In this document: positions 48,489 through 59,852 of the stretch, piece after piece
Layout: every line of letters starts with the position of its first letter
Numbering within the stretch: position 1 is the first letter of the stretch
Assembly: GCA_963277665.1 (NCBI GenBank)
Contig: OY728159.1
Location: 1,016,259,343 to 1,016,323,342 of the forward strand
Reading direction: 5' to 3'
Origin: Viscum album
Taxonomy: Eukaryota > Streptophyta > Magnoliopsida > Santalales > Viscaceae
DNA: 64,000 nt
Made by a program: the position numbers and the translations under genes
The notes under the pieces: generated by a model
The model's database searches: none
What the model was told of the DNA's origin: nothing
What the model saw: the letters and a program-made list of their open reading frames with translations, nothing else

Positions 48489-51030
48489 TGTAATAATTTT
48501 TTATTTTAATGTATATTTTTATTTAATAACATCTGTATGTTATGGAATTTAATAACTTATTTATAAAGAAACATTAATATAAAATGAATAATAATTTATT
48601 TTATTAATGGAGAATATTATATCTTAAAAATAAATAAACATTTAAAAATTAAATTAAATATACAGGGAATATAATTATGAAAACTTCCAAAGGAAAATAA
48701 ATAAGAGTGAATAAAAATATTAAATATTGAAAAATTCTTCCTCATGGATACTCATGAGAGTCATAACGCAAAGTGTAATTATAGAAAAATTATAAAATAT
48801 AATAAGAAACATTATAGTTAATGTTAAAAAGCAATAAGATGAATGTTTTTTTAAAATTTTAATACTTAATATATAGGAAACAGATAGTATAATGTAATTT
48901 CAATATGTTCACTAAGTATATATATAGTTGTTTGATATATATATAATTTGTTGGTATAAAAAACTATATATAACTTGATTATGATCCTTATATAAAAGAT
49001 AATAATATATTAGAAATAATATATATTTTACTTGTAAATATAAACAATTAAAATCTATGAATAATGAAGGATTGATATAAAATAAAATTAAAAATATTCT
49101 TTTTCAAAATATACTTTGTTATTATTAGGATTTCTTTTAAATGTTATGTTTTTTCATTTTAAGGATAATTTTTATATTGAATTTGAAAAAAATTGATTCT
49201 AAATTTTTAATTAAGAAATAAAAAATTTATAAAAAAACTGTTGTATTTTTATAAATAAAATTGTTCTTATGATAAACATATAAATAATATAAAATGAAAA
49301 GTAACAAGCTAAATAATACATAAAATTAATTTTAAGTAATTAAATTGATCTTAACATATTCCATAAGATCTATACTAGTTTTGGAAGTTAATTTCACTAT
49401 TATAAAAATATATTCTATATATATCTCTGATTTAATTCAATGGTTTCCCTTTACATTCATCTTGTTTCTAATTAAATGTCCCCATTTTTCAAATATTAGA
49501 GGGAACATCCTCTATACATTCTAGACAACTTAATATTTTACCCACACTCTTCTTAAATTCAATCCCTTAACTTCAACATATTTTGATGCACCTTGTTTTA
49601 TAAAAATGAACCAAGGAAATTAAAACTAAGAGGACCTATGAAAAAGGATTAAATCAATTCAATATAGTAAGTTATAATTTATTCAAGCAAGACAGACGTT
49701 AACGTAATGGGTTTTAGCTTGAATCTACCATCTTATTTTCTATTTTAAAAACTTCATAATTCTTATTATCTTTTTTTGAAATATTATCAAATAAGATTAT
49801 ATTATTTTCTTTTCCCATAAATTTTGATGATTCACCTTTTGTTATTATATTCCATATTTTTTTATCCTCAATACCTTACAAATTATGATATTTGTAAGTG
49901 TTTCTTCCTTGATATCTCTTCTCATTTGATATTATACATATTTTCTATTTATTTTGAGAAATTATATATACTTTCCATATAAATACTAATTTACCTTCCT
50001 TAGTGGCCATTTTAGGAACTTAAAGTTATTGGTATTTTAATTTTCTAATTGATTTATACGTTGCCCATTTTAATATCTGCAGAGGGAAATTTTCTTAATC
50101 TCTCCCTTGACTTGATATCCTTCTTACATATTTATCTTCTTTCCCTATTATTCCTGTATATGTATTTGAAATATTAATACATAAATTTAATGATTCCATT
50201 TTATTTAATTTTATACATTATTTAAATTACAAAAATTAAAATTTATAGATATTTTAGTTACTATGAAAATAATAAATTTTTTTCCTAAAAAATCATAAAA
50301 TATCTGAATTATTTACCAACATTTATATTTTAATATCTTTATTTCTATAATATTTTATAATCATAGTTCATATTTAGAATAAATATTCTGTATGAAATTA
50401 TTGTTTATAAAATGCCTTACAAATTATTTTTTCTTTATTTGTGATTATTTTAACATTTCATAAAAACTAAGGAATCAATTTTCTAAATCATCTAAAATTT
50501 ATTCTCCACCTTATAAAGATTTTTCATTTATGAAAAACACGATTATATTTTAATCATTAAAAATTTATTTTTTATATTCTATTCCATAACAACCTTTTCA
50601 TAATTCAAAACTATGGTTATGTAATATGATGATCCATTATGCTAATTCATTTATTTTTAATGATGTATATTAAATCCCTAATAAAGGATTGATTCAGTAA
50701 TAATTTTTTTTTAATTATCATAAAAAATTCATAATGAAAATTATATTTACAATTTATTTTTAGATACTCTAAATTATTAAATACTCTACAATCTATTATT
50801 ATGATTAATGATTATTCACAAATATAAACATCTAGTTGTACAAAATAATGAAAGTTATTGATATGATTTTATATCCCTTTATTACATGGAATAAAAAATT
50901 TTAGGTCAATATAATATTTTTAATCCATGTATTGATATGATTATTGTTTTAAGGTCCGATCCTAAAACATTATATAATCTAGTAAATTATTTTAGGATTT
51001 AGTTTCTTACATTCCCAAAGATCTTTTCAG
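48489..51030 (+). repeat. Element C 3' LTR, truncated
   Basis: Begins TGTAATAATTTTTT. Its start also resembles the start of element B's LTR read on the minus strand (GTTATGGAATTTAATAACTT versus ATTATGGAATTAAATAGTTA), so B and C are related. Confidence 0.5.
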
Positions 51031-53487
51031 TTTAGAGTGTTAGTGAATTAAGAAAGAATTAATCCATATAAACCGGTAAGTATACAAAGTGTGTAATACT
51101 AAATTAGTAACCATTTATTACATAATACAAAACATTTTATTAAAACATGAAATCTTTTCATTAAAAATGTTTATAACATTCATCATGGCTTGTTCTTTTC
51201 TCTTGCCCATCATTAAACCCTGTGAAAAATATTTTAAAACATGGGATGAGTGCAAAAATATTTGTAAGGGACATAAAATAAAGGAAATAATCAGTACATG
51301 TATACTCATAAACATATTAAATAATTTTCTTAAAGACATACTTCTCACTCATAAAGTATCATATACTTAACCACTGATAAAAAGAGATTTGCATAAAACA
51401 TAGAAAACAAAAATAAAAACAAAAATGTAACTAGGGGAATTACTTACTTAATATTGTAATCCTCATGGATACCATATGATTTCTAACCATCATAGATACC
51501 TTAAAAGTTAACCCTCACAGAAACCTTATGTTGTAACACTCATGACTAACTAATGGTTTAACCAACACAGTTACACCTAAAATAACCATTACGGTCAACA
51601 TCCAATAGAAACATACCCAATGAATTGAAGGGAGATATAGTTCCCAACCTTCATTATAAAAAAATCCCAATAACTGGAACATAATCATAAAACATGAATA
51701 ATATCATCCCTAGAACATTGCTTTTTAATTTTTTAAAAATAGAAATTTAAAAGAGCATTTTATAAATGAAAGTCCCTTACATCTAGTTTATCTGACTTAA
51801 AAGGTGATAAAAATCATATATAATGGTTTAAACAGTATTATTAATATATTAATTTAGTATATTCATATTTATAATTCCTTATATGATCTTCTTATAACAT
51901 CCTTACACCCATTTATTAATAATATTTTGTTATTTTAATTATTTTAAGTGAGTTCTTTTCATGCTTTACATGGTTGGTTCATTATATATTTTCTTATCGA
52001 ATAAAAAAAACCCATAAGTGAAATAAAATGGTATGAATTTTTTTATATAATTTTAAATGATACCATATATAATTTTATTTTCTTATATGACGATTATTCA
52101 TTAGATAAAACATTAATGAAATGATTTAATTTAATTCGATGATTTTTACAACCATCAGGAACATATATCATTATATTTCATATATTGTTTATATATTGGT
52201 TCCAGAACATTATATAACTTATAATATATAGAATTAAATATTATATATTCATAATAATGGTTTTATAACCAACCTTTAATTAGATTAAAGAAAATTAAAA
52301 CACATCATCCACAATGATTGTAAATCAACACATCCCAGACAATGTTTTCATTTTTTAGAATAAGAGAAGAAGAAAAGAGGTTTGTTGGTAGATATTAAAT
52401 TAAAAAAATAAAATTTTAATATTTGTATGATAATTTAGTTATAATTTCAATTTTATGAGGAAAGGTTAGGAGAGTATAAGAAAATAAAAGAAATTGAAAT
52501 TAAAATAAAATAAAATAAAAGAGGATTTTACCTCCTAAATTATTCTACATAAGAAACTCATTAATTCCTATAGTTTTATCCTTTTGGTGAGACCATAAGG
52601 TCTTGAAAATGGGTAAGAGTCTTGGGATGATAATTGGGAATAAATTAAATAATGTACAATGCTTTGAGGTGTGAGGAGAAGAGGTGGTGAGGGGTGGTAT
52701 TTATAATGGAGGAGGGGATGTTTTTTTAATATTTTATACATTAGTTTATTATTTTTGGATCAATACTATGAATATATTGAGAATTATAAGAAAATATATT
52801 AATATAATGAATTATAGTTCGATATTATGGTCTTAACTCACCCATACATCATCTATAACTCAATAATTAATGTATTTAGCTTATATAATAAATTATCGTA
52901 TTTCACTATTCACCAAAAATTCAACTTTTTCAAAAATTTATAAAAAATTTATCCCTAAATTTTTTGAAGGGTAGAATTAAAAAAGGAACTCCATTTTATA
53001 TGTTTTTTTATAATTATGATAAATTTAATTTTTAACTAAAATCATCATTTATTCGAAAAATGAAAGTTTTAAAATTATAACTCATTTTAAAACATATTGA
53101 AAAATTAATTAAGTTTTCATAAAATTATCTTTTATTAACATGAAAAAAATAATTAATTTTTTTTATATTTTTCGAAAATAAATTTATTTTATATCATTAT
53201 ATTAATTATAAATTCTTTTAAAAAAATTATGTACCACAAAAATACCAACACTTAATTTATCATTTCCAAAACATTTATTTACTTAATCCATCATATAAAT
53301 ATATCATATTTTCACTTATAATATACATAAATTTTATTTATACTCTAATATATGATGTTACTGCTATATTATTATAGATTCCTTAATTTATATAAATACC
53401 ACTTATTTCATTATACATTTATAATGAATTTAACTATTTAATTCCATAATGAAAACAAATTATTTTATAAGAACTTGGGTTATTACA
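51031..53487 (-). repeat. Element B 3' LTR (about 2.46 kb)
   Basis: Minus strand begins TGTAATAACCCAAG. GGGAACTATATCTCCC and TTCAATTCATTGGGTA (about 51655-51620, minus) match the element 1 LTR (GGGACCTATATCTCCC, AATGCATTGGGTA), placing the LTR end near 51030. A decayed GCACTCATCCC (51240-51250) stands where the CTCACCC module is expected. The 93-codon frame at 51089-51370 lies in this LTR and is not a gene. Confidence 0.65.
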
Positions 53488-53497
53488 TTCTCCCACT
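53488..53497 (-). other. Polypurine tract of element B
   Basis: Minus strand AGTGGGAGAA next to TGTAATAACCC. Confidence 0.85.
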
Positions 53498-54616
53498 TTC
53501 TATATTTTTTTCCTCACAATTTTTATTTACTTAATTAAAAAGTGAGGATACTTCTACCACATATCATTTTTAGATTCTCATGTTACTTCTTCAACCTTGT
53601 AGTTTTTCCACAAAACCTTAATATGGTGAATTTCCTTATTCCGTAATACTTTCTCTATATGATAAAGAATATGAACAAGCTATTTCTCATAGGAAAGTAT
53701 CTCTTCTTGCTGAACTAATTCTATTCTCAAAACATTATATGAATCTAAAATGTACTTTCTTAACATGAAAATATGAAAAACATTGTCTTTATAGGACAAA
53801 CATAATATCAAAACCACTTTGTAGGAAACTGATCCAAAATTCTAAAATATTTCATAGGGTCCAATAAACCATGGGATAATTTTTCCTTTATTACTAAAAC
53901 ACATCACACTTTTCCATAGATTAGCTTTGAGAAAGACATGATCACCTACTTTGAAATATTTTTTTCATCTTATTATCCGTAAAACATTTTTTCCTACCCG
54001 GAGGTGTCCTCATGCGTTGCTGGATCATCTTCACCTTCTTAAAAACTTCCTATGATAATTATGTACCCATAAACATCCTTTCATCAACTTCATCCAAAAA
54101 GTATGGAGTTCAACATATATTTATATATAATTCCTCAAAAGGTTCCATCGATATACTAGAATTACAACAATTATTATAAGAAAACTCAAATAAATAAATA
54201 TGTTAATCTCATCTTCCTTGGTAATCCATTGAACAACCACAAAGCATTTTTTAATTGGTCTAAATTGTTCACTCAATCTATCCATTAGATAAAGGATGAA
54301 AGGATGTTCTAAAGTTTAACTCAATTTCCAATTACTTTTGAAGGCATTTCCAAAATCTATAACTAAACCTTGGGTCACTGTCAGATACAATGGAGAGAGG
54401 AACTCCATGTAACCTGAAAATATATTCGAGGTGTAGTTGAGAAAAATGATCTAGAAAAAGAGTGTCTCAAATAGGATGTAAATTTATAGATTTAGTCACC
54501 CGATAAACAATAACCCAAATCTCATTGTTTCCTCAATATTTTTTTGGTAGTATCACCACAAAATCCATTGATATATTTTACCATTTCCTCTCTGGTACTG
54601 GAAAAGACTGAAGTAT
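53498..54616 (-). pseudogene. pol: Element B integrase tail and chromodomain remnant
   Basis: On the minus strand: WKWENISMDFVV near 54560-54530 (entry to the integrase core), then VGDHVFLKANLWKSVMCF and IPWFIGPYEIF near 53960-53850, VSYKVVLILCL, VFHIFMLRKYILDSYNVL, and a chromodomain-like LRNKEIHHIKVLWKNYKVEE near 53640-53570. These are the ordered Tekay-type motifs. Many stops; the first part is missing because element 6 is inserted in it. Inactive. Confidence 0.85.
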
Positions 54617-54898
54617 TGTCACGACCCATCCTCGGGGCCCATGCCGTGACTACCCCAAACCCGCCTTCCATAGGCCAGGGGCTGGAGACTAGCACCAAAG
54701 GTGTAAAATCCCGATAACTGGGAAGACATTTCCTTTATAAAAGAAAACAAGCACCACAGAGTACAAGCGGAAGCAAAGCACTAAGTACAAAAGAAATGCT
54801 GAAAAGTAAATGGGCCAGAATACAAACCCAAAAGAAAGTACGACTACAACTGAACAAGGTACAACATCAAAAAGACAAACAGCTGGAAGTAGGAAGCA

Positions 54899-55000
54899 AC
54901 TCCTGGGTCGTCCTCCTTAGATCCTACCTGAAGGGTAGGCATAGATAGCGCAGCTCCTGGTCGTCCACCACAGATCCTACCTGAAGGGTAGGTACAGATA
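54899..55000. repeat. Two tandem units with ATCCTACCTGAAGGGTAGG
   Basis: Two copies of about 55 bp, each with CTCCTGG.TCGTCC and ATCCTACCTGAAGGGTAGG; the core CTACC...GGTAG is self-complementary. Repeated in the right LTR at about 61466-61570. Confidence 0.8.
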
Positions 55001-55046
55001 GCCTCCTCCACGCTCTCATCCGTCAACCTCCTCTGTGAGTCATCAC

Positions 55047-55140
55047 GTCGTGTAGTCCACCTCCAGGTACTGACTCGTCGTGTAGTCCAACTCCGGGTAC
55101 TGACTCGTCATGTAGACCACCTCTGGGAACTGACTCGTCC
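55047..55140. repeat. 30-bp tandem array
   Basis: Three copies of CGTCGTGTAGTCCACCTCCG + GGTACTGACT. Right LTR counterpart at about 61613-61710. Confidence 0.85.
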
Positions 55141-55175
55141 TCGAACACTTGACCTCCGTCAGCATTGCCCGTCAT

Positions 55176-55237
55176 CTGCAACCAACACAATGAGGTGCGG
55201 GCATAGCCCGTGCAGGGGTGAGTATAAAGATACTCAG
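55176..55237 (-). promoter_or_regulatory. U5 module of element 6
   Basis: Minus strand CTGAGTATCTTTATACTCAC + CC (hairpin GAGTAT/ATACTC), then after 38 bases TTGTGTTGGTTGCAG, an acceptor-like end at 55176. Right copy: 61744-61805 with the same arms and a changed loop (GTTA). Confidence 0.55.
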
Positions 55238-55294
55238 TAGGGACCCCGAGACCCTCAAGGTCTCACTAAACCAACAAGGATAACCATAAAAAGA

Positions 55295-55475
55295 TCTCAA
55301 CAGATAACCTCTACTTAGATATATGCCCATACATATACCTAAGTTATCAAGTAACCCATCTCAATCATGAATAAACACAAGGATCGTAAAATCAATGGAT
55401 AACCACTACCCAGGTATATGCCTATACATATACCTAAGTTATCAAGTGACCCATCTCAATAATGAGGTAAACACA
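55295..55475. repeat. About 98-bp tandem duplication
   Basis: Two copies of GATAACC.CTAC..AG.TATATGCC, CATACATATACCTAAGTTAT, CAAGT.ACCCATCTCAAT. Right LTR counterpart at about 61865-62045. Confidence 0.85.
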
Positions 55476-55604
55476 AAGGTCAAAAGTCTCAGCTCAAACC
55501 AGGATTTTCATTATCGAAACCGTAACTGCTGAAGAGCTCCGTCTCTGGAGTGTACAGTGGTCCTGTCACGACTCCGAGGTACTGCTCACTAACCTAAGAC
55601 TGCT

Positions 55605-55810
55605 GAGGTACTCCTCCTGTTGAGTATTGCGGGCCTGCCACCTCACATAGTAGTGCTTCCCGCCGGGGTCTGCCACTCAAACACAGTAGTGCTCCCCCCT
55701 CATAGCCTACAGAGGTACTCCTCTTGTCAAGTACCGCGGGTCTGCCACCTCACATAGTAGTGCTCCTCCGCTGTGGGTCTGCCACCTCACAAAGTAGTGC
55801 TCCCCACTGG
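55605..55810. repeat. GGTCTGCCACCTCACATAGTAGTGCTCC-type array
   Basis: Five imperfect copies of GTCTGCCACCTCACATAG + TAGTGCTCC, mixed with a GAGGTACTCCTCCTGT unit. Right LTR counterpart at about 62170-62375. Confidence 0.8.
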
Positions 55811-56029
55811 GCTACGTAAGTCACTCCGAATCGAATCGGACAAGTAGTCTTTAGGTCTCTGCCGGCTACACGGTCTCTGTAATTCGTACGCTGGTCTCCG
55901 GGAGGGTCCGCTCCACGAGCTACAAGTCGATACTCCAAGTATCTCAAAATCCCTCAAAGAAGTATCTCAAAGTACTGTCTCGTCATAGGGGTCTCAACAC
56001 AATAGACGGTGCATCAGTCGGACGCCCGG

Positions 56030-56760
56030 TCTGTGAGTTGCTAGCCTTTTCGTCCCAGGGCCCCGGTTGGTTTCGTGTGCGAACCAATCCGGCCATATCT
56101 CAACGGTACCCCAAAATCTCATAGGGTATACTCATAAGGACTGTTTCTCAACGAGATCACCAACGCCGCTGACGGTTCGTCAAACGGACGTTCTGTCAGA
56201 AAGGTATCAGCTTTTCCGTTCCAGGGGCCTGGTTGGATTTCAGTGCAATCCAACCCAGCCACTATCCAACCGCATCCAAAACTCGGGCGGAGGATGCCAA
56301 AGTTCCGTATCGTCAACAGGAACGCAACGAGACAGACGGCGCGTCAATCGGACGCCCGGTCTGTGAGTTATTGGCTTTTTCGTTATAGGGGCCCGGTTGG
56401 TTTCGTGAGCGAACCAACCCGACCACTATCCAACTGCATCCAAAACTCGGGCGGAGGATGCCAAAATTTCCGTATCATCAACAGGAAGGCAACGAGACAG
56501 ACGACACGTCAATCGGACGCCCGGTCTGTGAGTTATTGGCTTTTTCGTTCCAGGGGCCCGGTTGGTTTCGTGAGCGAACCAACCCGACCGCACTCCGACA
56601 GAATCCAGACCTCGAGCGGAGTAAGCCAAAAGATACGTCTCACTTAGAGGAATTCAACAAAGCTGACGGCACGTCAATCGGACGTCCGTAGCTCAAGATA
56701 TGAGCGTTTCCGCTCCGAGGGCCCGGTTGGTTTCGTGTACGAACCAACCCGGCTGAACCC
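56030..56760. repeat. Array of five 165-bp hairpin units
   Basis: The inverted repeat GGTTGGTTTCG-TGAG-CGAACCAACC or a variant starts at 56065, 56231, 56395, 56560 and 56725, spacings of 166, 164, 165 and 165 bp. Unit 2 has a changed but still paired stem, GGTTGGATT/AATCCAACC. Units also share GACGGCGCGTCAATCGGACG and AACTCGGGCGGAGGATGCC. Confidence 0.9.
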
Positions 56761-56884
56761 AAAGTTCTCTGAAACCTTGAGTGCGATATACCGAAACGAC
56801 CATCTCGATCCAAGGATCGTGTTGCCGCTGACGGCGAGTCGTTTAGAGGCCCGTAACTCATGTTACGGGCATTTGACCGAAAGT

Positions 56885-57065
56885 GGCCTGAAAACGGGGG
56901 TCTGGGCCCGGGCCGACCCGGCCCGCTCCCCCCCCTGGGTCAGCCCGAACCGGGTCGACCCGACCCGGGTCCGACCCGGCTAGGCCCGGCCTGGCCCGGC
57001 CCGGTCCGGCGCGGTCCGGTTCGGTCTGCCCCGACCGGCCGGCCGCGGCTCGGCCAGCGTGGCCG
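56885..57065. repeat. CCGGC/CGACC-rich low-complexity tract
   Basis: Degenerate 5-10-base repeats such as GACCCGGCC, CGACCCGACCCGGG and GGCCCGGCC, very CpG-rich. The minus (transcribed) strand is G-rich with several GGG runs, so G-quadruplex formation is conceivable. Right LTR copy at 63470-63640, with a run of about 18 C at 63497. Confidence 0.85.
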
Positions 57066-57781
57066 AGCCGACACGCGGGCGGGGCGCGCGGTTCCCCCGC
57101 CCTTCACCGTTGATTGAGGCCGGCGGTTCGTCGGCCGCCCCTTTTTCCGGCAGCGCGCCGCCGCCACCTTCCGCGGACCACCAGACGTGCTCCGGTGGTC
57201 CGTTCTTCCTGCCGTCTTCGCCTATGGTCCCCCCGGGACCCCATCTTCACTGCGAAGGGATTCAAACACCCAAACGACCTGCTTCGTCGTCGCCCGTCAA
57301 TCCACACATCAATAAACAATCTGCGGAGGGTTGTCGGGCCGTGTTCGTTTGGCCCGCGCCCTCCACGTTAGATTATAACAACGGGAGAAGTTTATTCAAC
57401 ACATGAATACATAACCAAAAAAACAATTTTAATGAATTAAAATTGTTCTTATTATCCGGGTTCTTCACTTTGAATGGAAACATTCACGGAGTATAGGACA
57501 TTCAAATAAAACCCATACCTTGGGTATAAGCTGATCAGAAGGAGGCGTTGTCGTTCAAGGTTCGTCGTGGTATGGCGCCACGAGGATGACAACGTCGAAG
57601 GGGGACGTCGGCGTTCGTCCGACTCGAGGGAAGGCGAAGCCGTCGTCGCTTGCTACCCGATTCCGCTTCCGAGCTTGTTGGTCGAACTCCAAGGTCCAAG
57701 AATGAAAATATTTAATTAATAAAAATTAAATCCGTGTGTTGACAAAAACCACAAGGGATTTCTAAAAGGAACCCGAAATCT

Positions 57782-57788
57782 CTTACCT
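57782..57788 (-). promoter_or_regulatory. Candidate 5' splice site in element 6 leader
   Basis: Minus strand AG|GTAAG (TTAGAGGTAAGAGA). With the acceptor-like AG at 55176 it would bound a 2.6-kb intron containing the 165-bp hairpin array. Consensus only. Confidence 0.35.
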
Positions 57789-58334
57789 CTAACAGATGAT
57801 TGAAGGTTTCATTGCGGAGGAAGGAATGTCGCAGAAGAGGAAACGTCGGCGTCGCGGCACACGGCGTCGCGCCGTCGATTTCCGCGGTTTCAGCGTTCTT
57901 CATCGGAGTCCGGCGTTCTTCGCGTTATTCGCGTTCTTCGCATTCTTCGCGAAGGAGGATGAAGAACTCTCAGAGGTTCTTCAAGGTTTAACACAACATT
58001 ACAAAAAAAAGAGGGTGTGTTGGCCTTATTTTATTACTACGCCAACGGATTTCAAACCGGTTAAGAAATGAATAAAGAGATAAATAACGACCCATTAATT
58101 CGTAGAATTAATTCAACGAAATAAACCGCCCAATTAATTCAACGAAGAAAACCGCCCAATTAATTGGTGCGTTAAGAAATTAAGAAAACGCGTCAGTTGA
58201 CTTTCATAATGACGGGTTTTTGCGGGTGCGTTACTTAGCGGAAAAGAAATGGTGGGGCTCGTGCGGGTCCCACCTCACAAAAATCCTACCAAGAGGGTAG
58301 GATATTTTTGGATAGCACCCTATCCGTGAAAACT

Positions 58335-58384
58335 CAGCTTAAGCTGCTTTAAGTGGCTTCAAGTGGCTTCCAAGTGGCTTAAGT
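58335..58384. repeat. Short AAGTGGCTTC tandem repeat
   Basis: TTTAAGTGGCTTCAAGTGGC and TTCCAAGTGGCTTAAGTG: four to five units of about 10 bases in U3. Confidence 0.8.
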
Positions 58385-58712
58385 GAAATAAAATAAAGTT
58401 GGTCGCACAATTTATTTTATTTCTTAACTTTAAGCCCAAAAATTAAAAACCACACCCGAGCAAACGCAACTCCGGAAGAGGCGTTTCTAAGAAATTACCG
58501 GTGCTGCGATTCCATCGGTGCCCTCAGAATTCGATTCCGAGCACTGGTTCAAAAGTTAGAAAAACTCGCTCGTTCGTTCACTGAACGTACCTGAGCCAAA
58601 CTTCAGAAATTGATTCCGGGCACACCGGGCCTCAGAATCGGGCGCCGTCAGAAACTGCGTTCTTGTAAAATTCCAAAGAAAAAAATTTCCTTGGAATTTA
58701 CGGGTCTTTACA

Positions 58713-58724
58713 TTACTCCCACCA
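58713..58724 (-). other. Polypurine tract of element 6
   Basis: Minus strand TGGTGGGAGTAA next to the TGTAAAGACCCG LTR start. Confidence 0.85.
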
Positions 58725-58739
58725 CAGGGCTTTACGTCC

Positions 58740-59480
58740 CCATAAAGATTCACCAAAAACTTAGGGATACAAAGGCGGTACTGAGCACGCATCTGAGCCT
58801 TCTGCTCGCATGTGCTCACCTAGAGGTTCCCGTGATGCCAAAGAAAGTGCACAAGAGGAATCGACCGTCCTCCTAGGATCTGCTCCTGTCGATCCTCGAT
58901 CCCCACAAGAACCTCTGTAGAAGTCACCTCATCTCCATTTTCCTGCTCCCCATGGTCGATGATATGCGGAGGTTCGAGCACGTATCTCCTCAGTTGGGAT
59001 ACGTGGAAAACGTCGTGCACCTAGTGCAACTGAAGTGGATGGGTCAAGTGGTAAACCAACTCGCCTACCCAGCTGAGGACCTAGAAAGGTCCGTTGAACC
59101 TCGTAGATAACTTGCCTCCCTGGCCACATCTCCGTAAACCTCGTCGAGGTGAGACTTGTATAAGGACGCAATGGTCATCCTTGAACTCTAGAGGCCTCCA
59201 AGTCCTGTCAACATAAGGCTTATGTCGGCCCTTTACCATCCTCATCCACTCTTGGATGACATGGAACTTCTCTAGTCTCACAAGAGCTGCTATGATTTCT
59301 TCTTTGCCGATAAGAGAAATCTGGTCTCATCCCCTGGATGAACCACATTCGTTGCCTAATACAGTCAATCCTGACATGAATGATGCATTCATGCCATGGA
59401 TGACGTCGTAAGGCCTCGATGTAACTACCAAGAGATCCAACCGTCACTCTCGCCTCCAAGGGTCGAGTCACACTGTCGGC
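58740..59480 (-). pseudogene. pol: Element 6 integrase tail and chromodomain remnant
   Basis: Reading on the minus strand: RLEKFHVIQEWMRMVKGRHK, PYVDRTWRPLEFKDDHCVLI, VSPRRGLRRCGQGGKLSTRF + NGPF, a frame change, MHDVFHVSQLRRYVLEPPHI, ILGGRSIPLVHFLWHHGNL, stop, VSTCEQKAQMRAQYRLCIPK. This is the order GPF..VHDVFHVS..LRRY.....PL.VLW..HG...TWE....MRA.YP of a Tekay-type integrase end with chromodomain. Trp is Cys in the TWE box and a stop precedes it. Only this tail of pol survives. Confidence 0.88.
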
Positions 59481-59852
59481 ATCAGTGTGTTGTCACTAGA
59501 TCTCCTTCAGTAGAAAACTCGAAAGTGAGGGTCAAGTCAACAGTCTTAACTGGGACCACTCAGTATCAACCAAACAAAGGATAGGAAATAAAACAAAGAT
59601 AAGTGTCTTTATTATTGCAGCTCATAGTACAAGACACAAAGCAACTACAAACAAAGATCAACAAAACCAGAAGCAACAGGATCAATAGCCTCCGGGTCGG
59701 AAGCTAGTCCCGCTCCTGTCCATCTGCTTCCGGAGCTCCAAGACCATAGGCCTCAACTGCCTCAAGCTGAGCTCTCCCATGTCCTCCTGTCCCCTGCGGT
59801 CGGGGTGGGCCTCCTGGTGGTGGTGGTGGAAACATCCCGAAGCGTCATCCAC
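59481..59852 (-). other. Spacer between gag and the pol remnant
   Basis: No recognisable protein. The junction replaces about 3 kb expected for protease, RT, RNase H and most of integrase, so one large internal deletion lies here, probably between about 59480 and 59700. Confidence 0.6.

Larger units (their letters stand above)
43345..51030 (+). mobile_element. Element C: very old LTR element without coding capacity
   Basis: A PBS (46918) and a PPT (48480) bound a 1.57-kb interior, flanked by diverged repeats: 45541-45680 aligns with 50341-50490 (TGTGATTATTTAAACATTTA versus TGTGATTATTTTAACATTTC, then AAGGAATCA in both), and 46070-46110 with 50850-50890. The offset is about 4.8 kb. The left boundary is not determined (42.8-43.7 kb). 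The right LTR is cut off at about 51030 by element B. Confidence 0.5.
51031..54616 (-). mobile_element. Element B: minus-strand chromovirus, 3' end only
   Basis: 3' LTR 53487 down to about 51031, PPT 53497-53488, then pol remnants up to 54616, where element 6 interrupts. The remainder would lie beyond element 6, right of the window. It probably inserted into the 3' LTR of element C. Confidence 0.7.
54617..58712 (-). repeat. Element 6 3' LTR (4096 bp)
   Basis: Minus strand starts TGTAAAGACCCG (58712) and ends GGGTCGTGACA (54617). It is much more GC-rich than the surroundings and is built largely of tandem arrays, listed separately. Short open frames in it (for example 56243-56647) follow the tandem units and encode no known domain. 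Confidence 0.93.

Noticed and set aside
51089..51370. 93-codon frame with Cys-rich segment
   Set aside because: It falls in the minus-strand LTR of element B and overlaps a frame on the other strand; no domain.
56243..56647. Overlapping open frames with repeated NRNATRQTARQSDARSVSYW-like peptides
   Set aside because: They are translations of the 165-bp tandem units in GC-rich LTR sequence, and frames are open on both strands.
56885..57065. CpG island of a host gene promoter
   Set aside because: The same block occurs at the same place in both LTRs of element 6, so it belongs to the element.
56860..57406. Pro/Gly/Arg-rich open frames in the GC tract (and at 63429-63981)
   Set aside because: Low-complexity translation of CCGGC-type repeats; several frames are open on both strands at once.
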